DNA of 64,000 bases from Lactarius indigo (Eukaryota; Basidiomycota; Agaricomycetes; Russulales; Russulaceae). The notes beneath the pieces are model-generated. The model was not told the DNA's origin. It did not search any database and was given only the letters and a program-made list of their open reading frames with translations. The stretch spans positions 434,001 to 498,000 of the forward strand of contig JAFKAC010000005.1 in NCBI GenBank assembly GCA_025766275.1, given 5' to 3'. Numbering within the stretch: the first letter of the stretch is position 1; every line of letters begins with the position of its first letter. Shown here piece by piece: positions 28,891-40,615 of the stretch. A program made the translations under genes and the position numbers.

Positions 28891-29132
28891 GACCGGGAGT
28901 ACTTTTTCTCGGATGGTGGGGCAAAGTCGACATTTGTGGTGGGTAGCATTTGGCGTGGGAATCTAAATTGCGTACACTGTGTACTACGATTTTTTGTTCA
29001 TTGAGTCACGTGACATAATTATGTAATTAGCTTCAAAAATGATAAATGACTTGTTAAGGTCGGCGTTGACCCGCTGGAAGTGTCACGTGGTGTCACGTGA
29101 CATGTTAGGGGGGGGGGTGAGCAAGGACAGTT
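28891..29132 (-). repeat. MULE right terminal inverted repeat
   Basis: Reverse complement of 115-357. It contains a G10 run, TCACGTGA motifs and an orphan copy of the transposase start. It ends GGACAGTT at the target duplication. Confidence 0.88.
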
Positions 29133-29141
29133 GTGGATATT
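29133..29141. repeat. MULE target-site duplication, right copy
   Basis: GTGGATATT, identical to 106-114. It lies 88 bp before the start codon of the oxygenase gene. Confidence 0.93.
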
Positions 29142-29228
29142 CGAGTCGTTTCCGGGCCGGAATACCGCGGTAAACCCTCACTGGCATCACCGTGGGTGGT
29201 TCGCCTAAAGTCGCCACACGGTTTCGCC

Positions 29229-30838
29229 ATGTCCCTCCTCGAAGCTGTACGGAGTGCTAATACAGCATTTTCTGAGATACCGATCATGTCTAGATCTGCT
29301 CGTTTATCTCGCATTGAGCCTTTTCTCACAGTTCTGTCTTTAGAGATTTGAAGGATATTAGCGATCCGACCCCTGAGGTTCAACGGGCCCTCGCAAAACA
29401 GATCAGGGATGCGTGCATTGATGTTGGCTTCTTCTACGGTACGCAATTGACAAGATCCAACGATTAGGCACCGACCATCTCACACAGTAACGAACCACGG
29501 TATCTCTGAAGAGACTATTGCAGCTGCTCTTGAGTCCATGAAGACGTACTTCTCCCTACCCTTAGAAACCAAGATGGAGGCATGCATTCTTTTTAAAGGA
29601 GCTTTTTGACGTCCTCGTGACGCCTGTATTAGCTCGACAATACCAAAACACCAAATTTCAAAGGATACAACGCTGTGTTGAGCAGCAACAACGATCCAGC
29701 TAGCACCGGAGATATGCACGAGGGATTCGAGTTTGGTTGGGAGGCAATGGATGACGCCCCAGGTGCCCTTGACGCGTGCCGCATGAACGACGGCTCTATG
29801 GCCGGCGCGAACGTGTGGCCCGACGTCCCGGGGTTCAGGAAATCACTGCTAAACTACTAGTATGTCCGACTTTGCCTATTGGACGATCATTACGACGCTC
29901 AAAACCCACCTCTTGATGTCGTACAGCCACGCCGCAGTAGGCCTTGGGAAGAACCTCTTCCCCCTTTTCGCGCGCGCTCTCGACCTTGCACCTGACTTTT
30001 TCGATGACAAGGTAAGCATCATGTGCGTGTATCTGGTATTGTACAGTGGCGGCGCACGTGGAACAGTCGGTGATGGTATGGACACGAAATAGACACGAAA
30101 CTCGGCAGCCCTGATGCGCGTATTGCACTACCCGCCGCAGAAGGGACCCGTTGATGAACGTGTTATTGGAATTGGCGCACACACAGAGTAAGGCGGGTTG
30201 GTTGATTTGCCACCTGGATCGTCACTTTCGCAGTTACCTCCTAATCTAATCTTTTTCATCTTCTAGTTTTGAGGTGAGCTCTTCGGTGATGCACTGTGCA
30301 GTCGATCCTGACATGGCCGGACCCCAGTGTTTCACGATCTTGTGGCAACAACCGGGTATACAGGCGTTGCAAGTACGCAACACCAGTGGCGAGTGGATCG
30401 ATGCCACACCCACACCGGGAACGCTCGTTATTAAGTGCTCCTATTTGCACTCTAGTCCTCCCACGCGTCGGTTCTGACGAAGACAAATTGTAGTTTAGGA
30501 GACCAATTCGCCAGGTGGACCAGTGCGTTGCGTCGCCCCTCCACTATGAGACGTGGTGACCACATCTATATAACCCATGCAGATGACATTTTCAAGAGTA
30601 CGGTGCACCGTGCGGCAAACCGCTCGGGTGAACGACGCTACTCTATTCCTCTCTTCTTTGGCACTGATTATGACGTATTGCTGGAGGTATGTTGTCCCCC
30701 CACCCGAAATAGCTGTGTTTAAAATGAATCGGGTAGCCGATTGCTGGCTGTGTGAGCGACGAGAGGCCACCACGTTATGAAGTCACGACAGCAGGGGACT
30801 ATGTGAAGATGAGACTTCAAGCAACATACGGTCATTGA
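29229..30838 (+). CDS. 2-oxoglutarate/Fe(II) oxygenase, isopenicillin N synthase-like
   Basis: Eleven exons give an unbroken 333-residue protein: 29229-29287, 29344-29438, 29488-29579, 29633-29859, 29927-30011, 30093-30187, 30267-30273, 30328-30434, 30494-30522, 30583-30686, 30737-30838. The N-terminal fold motif IPIIDLKDI and VGFFYVTNHG match the DIOX_N region. The iron ligands are H216 and D218 (HTDFE) and H274 (VHRAAN). R284-Y-S286 would bind 2-oxoglutarate. Such enzymes oxidise small molecules in the cytosol; the substrate cannot be told from sequence. Exon 7 is only 7 nt, and intron 3 uses a GC donor (29580-29632). ATG 29229 gives the usual short N-terminus. The MULE end lies 97 bp upstream and probably replaced the promoter. 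Confidence 0.9.
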
Positions 30839-31159
30839 ACCATTGGCAGCTCTACTCCCATGGGACGTCTGAATCGTTGATCCAATGATAGTATCTGTAT
30901 ATAGCACGGTCGTATGTCGACCCAATGAAAGTATTCGCAAATTCTTCACGAACCAAGATGATCGATGACTGATTATCGACCACTGTAAGTAGGTCCGAAC
31001 CGGCCCGGAAATCAGGTATCGGTCATCATGCATCATGCATCATGATTTCTCATTCGTTTCGTTCGCTCTTTGGTTCGCTCTACGAGTGGTTGACGTCCAA
31101 CATCCAAAACCGAGGTAGAACATTTCGGGTCACAGATTACTGAAAAGTAACAGAGAGCG
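30839..31159. other. Spacer between oxygenase and glutathione synthetase genes
   Basis: 321 bp with a short CATCATG repeat near 31024-31042. It presumably holds the oxygenase 3' end and the next promoter. No gene is seen. Confidence 0.5.
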
Positions 31160-32867
<1,708 letters not shown>

Positions 32868-33043
32868 GTTTGCGTCGGATTGGCCATAGAGAATCTCTAG
32901 AATTGTCAGAATGTGACGTGCGTGTAATTGCAGGATAAGTAACAAATAGGCGCCTAAGTCTTGGCCTAAGTTACAGTGAGCTCTTGCAGCACGCCTACTG
33001 TACATTATGACTGTTAACATCGTATTCGAATTTCCACACTCAA
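32868..33043. other. Spacer after glutathione synthetase
   Basis: Presumed 3' untranslated region. No further gene signal. Confidence 0.5.
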
Positions 33044-33055
33044 CCCAGGCTCTCG

Positions 33056-33089
33056 TTATTACGTACTGCCCCGGAATAAAAATCGATTC

Positions 33090-33118
<29 letters not shown>
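33056..33118 (+). mobile_element. 5'-truncated SINE-like insertion with poly(A)
   Basis: The 63-bp insert ends GGAATAAAAATCGATTC plus about 29 A and is flanked by the perfect duplication CCCAGGCTCTCG (33044-33055 and 33119-33130). Its 3' end matches the full-length element at 37200-38248. Confidence 0.88.
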
Positions 33119-33120
<2 letters not shown>

Positions 33121-33130
33121 CAGGCTCTCG

Positions 33131-34336
33131 AGGGCATTGTCCTATCTCCTATGGACTTTTGGCCTCGCAGTCGAAGATGCGACTCGAGGAGAAAGAGAAA
33201 CCGCCGATTCTGAATCGCCGGATCGTCTTGTCATCTTGCCCTTTCTGGAGTTAACGTTATGAGAGCCATGGATCTTCGTACACGTTTGTCAACCCAATAA
33301 TAGTACAGTGGCTTGTGCCTCTTCGGACCTGCTTACTGTACGATTCGTGGTTTACATAGACCACACTCCTACGATTTTGAGTATCTCTCCAGAACAACGT
33401 TGCAATCTGAGAGAACGAAGGGGTTCTGCACCAATTTATGAAGCAGTCGCAAAGACCACGCAGTCGGGCAGAGATACAGTACCACCAAGTTGTGCATCAT
33501 GGGATACGGTGCCACTTGCGCGGGGCATTCGTAGTCTCGGAGTATTCGCGGATGGCTGTGCAATGGCTGTGCTTCAGGTTCGGGTTAGTTACAGTGCCGA
33601 CGCGTCTACCTCCACTACTTGGGGGGCTTCTCCAAGGGCTTCTCACTGGCTTCTCTCGTTCGCAACTCCGGGGATATCTGATCCGGTGTGGTACCACTCA
33701 TCAACTCATCACTGCATCACTCACGAAAGGTGTAAAAGCAAGTTCCATGCCAGTGGCCTAAATGACATGACTAAGAATGTTCGTTACCATCAAATATAGT
33801 ACTCCGCTTGATACTCCTGAACCTTTTCGGTGGCCACCACCCCAGTAGGACTCAAGGAATGGTGTGGTGGTCAGTACACTTGGGTAGAATAAGAGCAGTG
33901 AGTTGCGGTGAGTTTGAGATGTGAAATTTTATGAGCGGTGGGGAACATAACCTAGGCTTTGACCAAGCCACTGATTCAATCACTGGCAGTAAGTACTGAA
34001 TCGGTTCCGGTTCCGCGACTGGAGTATACCGGTAGCGACTAGCAGTCTGACTTAACAATTGGAAGCGCCCCTCGCAAGCAAAATATCTGAGATTGTCATA
34101 AACGGGTAAAGTTATGCCACAGGGAGGGGTTTTGAAGGGTGTTAGAGGCCCACCGAATAAGTCACTGAATGATTATGTCACTTACTCTCGCTCGCAGCTC
34201 ACCAAACCTGTCACCATAGATCGATGGCTACTCCGTCCACCTTTATAATTCGCCTCCATTGGGGAGGAGATAATGTTATCGGCCCACACTAGCCCACTCT
34301 TTCTCACTTCACCTTTTCTGTTACGTGGCTTCTTGC
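33131..34336. other. Region without a recognisable gene
   Basis: Only short open frames that lack family resemblance or clean intron signals. A TATA-like TTTATAAT at about 34241 precedes the hypothetical gene at 34337. Confidence 0.5.
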
Positions 34337-34762
34337 ATGGCCCCCAACACCAATGACCATGGAAACGCCTCCAGTCAACTTACTGCTGGTGGTAATAGAC
34401 CGGAGGAAATGCCTAAGTCCGAGTCGACGCCTCTAACGACACTGCGGTTCTCGCAAGGCAGTCATGGCGATATTACACAGAATAAATACAACTCGGGAAA
34501 TGACACCTCTTCAACTTCAGCGCTGCCCGCCGCCAACGAGCAAGATATCATAGTAAGTTTTTTTGGCTCACCCTTACCCGCTCTTCCTGCTCACAGTAGG
34601 GAAAAGCTAAGGGGTTCAAGTGATCTTCCCGCCACATCTGTCGGAGCTCTTCTTGAAAAGGGGTGGGATACACCGGGGGCCGGCCACCAACCTTCGTCAC
34701 CAGAACCATCCCAGGCAGGGCATGCCTCAGAGACCGGTAATGTGATCTCTGTATCTCTCTGA
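34337..34762 (+). CDS. Hypothetical Ser/Pro-rich protein
   Basis: ATG 34337 opens 141 codons rich in Ser, Pro, Gly and Asn (SREKLRGSSDLPATSVGALLEKGW). No domain is recognised. Near-perfect splice signals (GTAAGT near 34553) exist inside it, but splicing there would give an early stop. It could be a first exon of a longer gene, or chance. Confidence 0.3.
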   Translation: MAPNTNDHGNASSQLTAGGNRPEEMPKSESTPLTTLRFSQGSHGDITQNKYNSGNDTSSTSALPAANEQDIIVSFFGSPLPALPAHSREKLRGSSDLPATSVGALLEKGWDTPGAGHQPSSPEPSQAGHASETGNVISVSL

Positions 34763-37184
34763 AACCCACTCAATGAGGAATCTAGAGCGGCGCACTCAGG
34801 CCGGGGAGGCCACTAGTGGCATGGGAACCGAGACAGGAACACTTGCAGGCATCCCCGGCCAAGCCGAGACCAAATTATGCCGAAGCCCATCGAAGCCCAC
34901 ATGTCTCAGAAGGTTGATTATGAAAATCCGAAGGTGGTTCAGTCGGAGGCGCCCGGGTCCTTGACAATACGACGACTTGGACTGTTTTATTTGGTCATCG
35001 CATGTCGCATTCTTACGACTCCGACCTCACACAGCGTCAGCAGACGCAAATTGAGGTACAAATTAGGTAGACTATAATAGCCTACTGTGATACAGTACCA
35101 CACCACAAAGTTCGCTATCTGTGCCTGAGTTAGCCGTATCACCATATTGGTACTACAGTGTAGTATACTGTATCAAGAACCTCAGTATGTAATTATGTTA
35201 ACCCTAGGTCTGCCCTTCCCTCTGGGCCATGATAATTTAAATGTACCATTCGCAATAACAAGATTATGGATGTTTCAGCCGACTCAAAGCTGTCAGTTGA
35301 GGCTCCTTGAATAGTCAGCTGACAATGCCAGCCCTCGGGCAGATCCGTGGCTTGCCTTGATAAATACCAAATACAGTAATAGTACAATTCGCGAAAGCTC
35401 GTGTAGTACAGCCACACGTAGTAAATTAATGTTCAAAGCTCTCAACTTATGTACAACAAGGGCCTGCGTGTCCCCATGCTAGTGTGTTACACACCGTTCT
35501 CTCTCTTTCTCTCTTTTTGAACCATTTTATCCCGGGGTACGTACCGTGGTAGGTACAGACCAGGCATAGCCGAGACTACATTTGAGAAGCATCCACCAAG
35601 TAGTAATAATAAAGGTTTGCGGGAGGTCAAGCTCGCGTCCATCAGGCTTCCTAAACGGTTGTGCTTATTTGTTAGCAACAAGGCGGAGTAGTGCCGTTCT
35701 ATCACTTCCCCACCAACAACGTTACACTACGAATCGCCGCGCCTACCACGCGCGGTGACGTACCTGTTCTGCAGGCAGCGAGCAGCGATACGGCGCTGGT
35801 GACATGGGCGCATGCACCAGGGGGTCGCAAGAAGCATTGGGGGATGGGGACACCAGTGAAGAGCGCTGTTTGTTGCGTGCGCTCGCTATGTCCCGAGGGT
35901 ACGCAGAGAGCGTCAGTACGTGCTCCAGGATATAAATGCCATTTTTATAAAAGAGCGCTCAGGTCGTGGTCCGCGCACTGATGCCTGCACTCGCACCAGC
36001 CGTTCATGCGCGTGGGGCTGGTGGAGATGTGCGGGATAGTTCCAATGACGTTATTTGAAGTGCGCGGGCATGGTAATGGGAGAGACCTTGTTGAGACAGC
36101 TGGGAGCGACACAGCAATCAGGTCACGAAGAGCGTTAGAAAGAAGCGTGGGCAGCAAGGCGGGTCGACTTATGGGGGAAGTTGTTGCGCCGAGTGACCTG
36201 CCTGGAAGAACCGGCACCGCCCCCCCGCTCCCCTGCGCCTGAGGCAAGGGAAAGCACAGAGATGCGGGCGCCGCATTTCCATATTCGAGATTGAGGCGTT
36301 GCTGGGGTTATGCGAGAGTAGCGGCGGTGTCGTTTGGGTTGTCCCGGCAAGTGTCTCGATGTTGCTGGGGTCTGAAGACAAAAGTGGGACATTGGCAGAT
36401 GACCCGAGCAAGACCGACCACCTGGAAGAGTATGCAGACACCGAGGCTTACTGTATCAGGGCGTCATGCCAGCGGCCAAAGTCGCCATCCTCGACGTGGC
36501 TCAATATGGACCGGGAGTGTGCGATAGGGCGAGGACTTTCAGGCCAAACCGGGCCAGGACATCACGAAACGGTCATTGTCCCACTTGTCGCATTTACTGT
36601 AACATCTTAAAGAAAGATACAGATTTCACATAGCCCGAAAAGTATCAATGCTACAATAGAAGTTGGCAACAGGGATGCGATGGGAATTTACTGTGACATC
36701 AGTATCAATGATCAGGAATCTGAATTGATTCGCAATTGAAGAATCGGGTTAAATTCAGGGCCAAATTGGTTCTCTTCCGCAACATTTGCGTTCTTCCAAA
36801 CACTCTGCTCCATACGGCTTGTGTTACGGGCACAGGACGTAGTATGTATGCATATGGGTCGGTGGTCTAAACTCCTAGATCAAGGACACCGATTGAGGCA
36901 GATTGAGGTATGGGGTGCCGCTGTCACCACCGCCTGCGGCAGTCGCCCCACCTGCTCGTGCTGTGCTTCGGGGGTCTATTGAGGACAGCCGTGGGCTACT
37001 CGCTAACAGAACACATGGCACTACTAGAACCTCTAGTAAAGATGTGAGGACGATGGGTAACGCGTGGCACGAAAGCGACACGTGCGTTCATAAAAGATAA
37101 GAGGTGTGGAGTCGAGCCCAGCCGCCCAGGGAGAAAAGGAGGAGAGCGTGAGACGCATACAACAGTCTGATGGTCTCGAGAACA
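34763..37184. other. Gene-poor region
   Basis: Small open frames on both strands, none with recognisable domains. It contains the SINE relic at 35514-35600. One frame near 36320-36600 (LGSEDKSGTLADDPSKTDHL) looks protein-like but has no start or family that I can support. Confidence 0.45.
35514..35600 (-). mobile_element. Old SINE 3'-end relic
   Basis: Read on the minus strand it ends CTGGTCTGTACC, GGTACGTACCCCGG, GATAAAATGGTTC and a short A run, matching the 3' end of the element at 37200-38248. Diverged, with a decayed tail and no clear target duplication. Confidence 0.65.
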
Positions 37185-37199
37185 AATGGGTAGTTATTC

Positions 37200-38248
37200 T
37201 TTTTTTTTTTTTTTTTGAATCAATTTATATTCCGGGGTGCGTACCAGAGATACAGACCGGTCGGGCTGACTAACTACCTAATCTAACCCATTTAAGGAGC
37301 ACGTTCAGAGGGGCCGATTTATGTGTCGCAGCCACGCGAGATAATTTACGGTTATAGAGAAGCCAACCCATAGGAGGTCAGCGGGCGTGGGGGACCCCCG
37401 GTAAGGGAGGTCCTGCAAGCATCGGTAATGTAAGCGTCCATCGTGCGTATGTCATCATCAAGCCTCCTCCACTCAAACCCCCGGTTACACGGTCCGTGTC
37501 CCGGGGTTCCCAACACAACCTACTTACTAATCTTCATGGACCCTTCTGCCGGACCACAGAGCCCCAAGGCGCCCATCTAGACCAGTGGGTTTCCCAGGCC
37601 CGATCTGGGGGTGACGGCTTACCTACCCACCTTTCCCCCCGCTGGGGACGACGACTACCGGGGTACCACGGGAGGCCGGTTCACTACGCCGGACTTACAC
37701 CAGACTGCCACATGGGTCTTACGTCTTTCGGCCTTTATCCCACACAAGGGCAGCCATGTGCCGTGCCATACGGGGTTGGGGCGGGCCGGGGTTGCAGAGG
37801 GTGTCGGGGTGTGTTCCAATACAGGTAGGTTCGGCCACGTCGGTACTGGTGGTAGCGGTGCTTGGCCGGGTGAATGAGGGCGGGCGAGACGAATCGGGAA
37901 GGAGCGGATACATGTCGGGTTAGGGTAGAACCGGGGGGCAGCTATTTGAACAGACCCCGGAGCGTGGGTATGCTGGTGGCGCTGCAGCAGGGACCCGGGT
38001 AGGACGGAAGTGATCGTCGTGCGGCACGATGCCGCGTGGTTAATCCCAGGTTTGGTTACCCCGGGTGGCTTTCATAGGGCCGGGCGGTTTGTTGTGGAGC
38101 CAGAACTCCGTGGTAGTTCACGTGCCAAGGCACGGGGTAGCCCGCAGGGAATGCACCAGCTCGGATTCGAACCCAGAGTCCGTCACCAAAGCTGTCCCGT
38201 GTAAGGCGAGGGGGGGAGCAATAGCCCATTGCACCACACTCCCCCCCT
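37200..38248 (-). mobile_element. Full-length tRNA-headed SINE of about 1.05 kb
   Basis: On the minus strand the element begins at 38248 with a tRNA-like head carrying Pol III boxes A and B. It ends at about 37216-37200 in a poly(A) run. It is flanked by a perfect 15-bp duplication, AATGGGTAGTTATTC on the plus strand (37185-37199 and 38249-38263). The body is GC-rich and has no convincing coding frame. Its 3' end is shared with three short copies at 33056, 35514 and 49321, as expected for copying by a LINE reverse transcriptase from the 3' end. One kilobase is long for a SINE. Confidence 0.85.
38163..38236 (-). promoter_or_regulatory. Internal RNA polymerase III promoter of the SINE
   Basis: Minus strand: box A TGGTGCAATGG (38236-38226) fits TRGYNNARNNG. 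Box B GGTTCGAATCC (38173-38163) is a perfect consensus. Their spacing of about 50-60 bases is in the tRNA range. Confidence 0.82.
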
Positions 38249-38263
38249 AATGGGTAGTTATTC

Positions 38264-38539
38264 CAAGGTAAAATTGTGTACAATTTATTATCACGGATTC
38301 GTAAATACAAGACGAATACGAGCAGGCATATGTGACCAGAAAAAAACACAAGATATCAACACCAAGACCAACAAGTCAGAGGCGTTTATTAATGCATCGT
38401 AACGAAAAGAGTACATTAGCGACAAGTCATATTAATAAAAGGTGGACATGCAGTGGCCAAGAAAAGGTGTAAGTCGAGCCAACGAGGTGACCACGGCCTG
38501 AGTAGTAACAGTAGAAATGAGCTAGTCACTAGTCACTTC
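38264..38539. other. Region without a recognisable gene
   Basis: AT-rich to mixed sequence; nothing supported. Confidence 0.4.
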
Positions 38540-39180
38540 TTGAGATTATGCACTTGCACTCAAACTCGCACTGGCACTCCTCGCTGAGTCGCCCTCGCCG
38601 GAGCGGGCCGCTCACCCGCACCGTTACCGCTTTCGCAACAACCACCCCGGCTTCTATCATACGACGAGCTCTATCACCCTGACGCAGTTTCTTCCGCCCG
38701 CCGCCTCTCCCTCATCTATATCCATCGCTTCAGGGAATATTGGAGATCTCCAAATTGTCCCTGTTCAGAGCCTCAGACAGCATTTGACACACCACTCCGC
38801 CATCCTTCCCAATCCCCCGGTTCTGGGCAACTCCCGTATGCCCTGCTATAAGCCACGGCCGAACGCCTCCCACTCGTTTGCTTGACCTGGCATCGTGATG
38901 TTATGGTATGTATTGGTAGTTATTCCAGGGGTCATTCGTAAGTTTTGTCCTCTGCTTGCTACTTGTGGAGGCTCAGCATAGGACGTGATGGCGCGCAAGG
39001 AACATATAAACGAAGATCGCGTTCGTCGGGTTCCCGTCCTGATCATTTATTTGTGTCGCGTACTATTCAAAGACCGCAGCGACATTCGCAGTACGTGCTC
39101 AACGTGGTGGGGCTCCTGTAAGGGGGATGGCCAAACAAAGCACGGCACGTGTAAGTCACGGTGACAATGAAGTGATGGTA
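38540..39180 (+). pseudogene. Decayed 3' end of a third DUF6535 gene copy
   Basis: The segment with TTGTGGAGGCTCAG, GTTCGTCGGGTTCCCGTCC and TTCAAAGACCGCAGCGACA matches the 3' flanks of the two DUF6535 genes (near 43500-43640 and 48430-48540). A Ser/Pro-rich stretch precedes it. The coding body is no longer readable. Confidence 0.5.
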
Positions 39181-40615
39181 CCAAGGAACGGTACGACTCG
39201 CTTTGTTCCTTTTCCGTTGGTCTCAGTTCTATGCCATGCATTGTTTTGATATACGTTATCATTTTTCGAGGAGAGCGGTTGTTACTGTAACGAATGACTC
39301 GATGATGGCTACATTTACCCTGACCTAATTGGTGCTAAGTACAAAGTTCCCGTCAAACTCTCCTTCTCGTACCCTCAGTTGCACCCACATCGCCTAGCCT
39401 GTACACGACTTTCGTCTACCGTGCTGGATTCCTACGTACGGATAATATTATATCATTTGTCACTTCACCGCAACTTCAACTTCCGACTTTCGAATTTCCA
39501 GTCTAACTTTCACGAATGACGCCAAGGGTGTCCCGAAGAGGCCCTCACAGTTCTCCACGACAGGCATTCATCGATGATATTCATCCTTTCTGAACCACCA
39601 CCTGGCCTTAGCCTCGCCATTGCCGGCGGTCAAATTCGCTACTACTCTCTCCTGCGTGTGCAGCACGCAACTTTAATGCCCCCTCCCTGATGACTTCCAC
39701 CACCTCCTGCACTGCATTGTGCATGGCGCATGGCATGGTATATCACAGGCAGTGCAGGAGACAGTATGAGGATACCCGTGCCACGCCGCGTTGTGATGTG
39801 CACGTCTGCCATGCAGGTGCGCGAGTGCCAGCAGTTCCCTGTCTTGTGGCATTCAGTTCATATTCACCACGGGGTGTTCGGGGATATTATTATTTAGTGG
39901 CTTGCACCTGTACTGCATAGTAAGGTCATGAAGTAAAAATCGGGTGTGCATGTATATAGCGGTTTTCCGAAACTGGGGCTGTTTCTGCGGTGTTGTGGAT
40001 TACCATGGACAGAAGCTCTCTGGTTATTCAAAACTGATCCGACTTTCCAGCAAATTTCCAGAGCTGAATTATCGACTCATTTTGTCGACTGGACTATGAA
40101 CCAGCCTGGAACGGATTGTGCGGCAAGGAGAGCGTCGGCAACAGCCGGGCCATACTTTTGGGTCAGTGACATGTCCGTCAAAGTCTATCCGAGTCTCACT
40201 CCTCCTTCACTGTGTTCACCAAAACCGACGAGAAATTGAAGCAACGGCAAAACAGAGACCATGTAGTATGACCAATATAGTCTCTCATCGTACCCTGGGA
40301 CCTGCATCGCTGACACAACATCTATCGGCTGTGGTCGTTTTCCTGCCTCGTGGCTCCCTTGCTCCTCCCAAAGCAATGAAACGATACCTGTCCCCTGGTG
40401 CGGTATACGCGTGGCGTGCACGTGTATGGTCTCCACTTCACCCTGCTGTAGTCTTTTGATAATGGTAACAACGTGCAATGGGCCTTGCCTTACCCACGCC
40501 CGCTCATCATGTACCACGCACATCATAGCTAGGCCTTACATCCTCCATGCGGGTGTCGTCATCAACCTGGAGTACCTGCTAGGTATATTATGAGCTGCCC
40601 ATCGTCACCGATTTC
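39181..40615. other. Spacer before DUF6535 gene 1
   Basis: No gene is supported. Short open frames only. Confidence 0.4.

Larger units (their letters stand above)
115..29132 (+). mobile_element. Mutator-like transposon (MULE), swollen by nested retrotransposons
   Basis: The element has inverted ends starting AACTGTCC, a perfect 9-bp duplication, and a transposase with an N-terminal zinc-binding motif, a MULE catalytic domain and a SWIM finger. It spans 29,018 bp, but 23,419 bp of that is Gypsy A with its contents and duplication, so the MULE itself is about 5.6 kb. The transposase occupies 297-1399 and 24819-27103. The remainder (27.1-28.9 kb) is tandem repeats and fragments resembling host exons, as in Pack-MULEs. 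The transposase has a stop codon, a frame break and the LTR insertion, so the element is not autonomous. Its intact ends could still be mobilised by a related transposase. Confidence 0.9.

Noticed and set aside
33090..33118. Poly(A) run as an assembly gap or sequencing error
   Set aside because: It ends a retroposed copy flanked by a perfect 12-bp duplication, so it is biological.
33308..33799. 163-codon ORF
   Set aside because: No domain, no splice support, and unusual composition for a host gene here.
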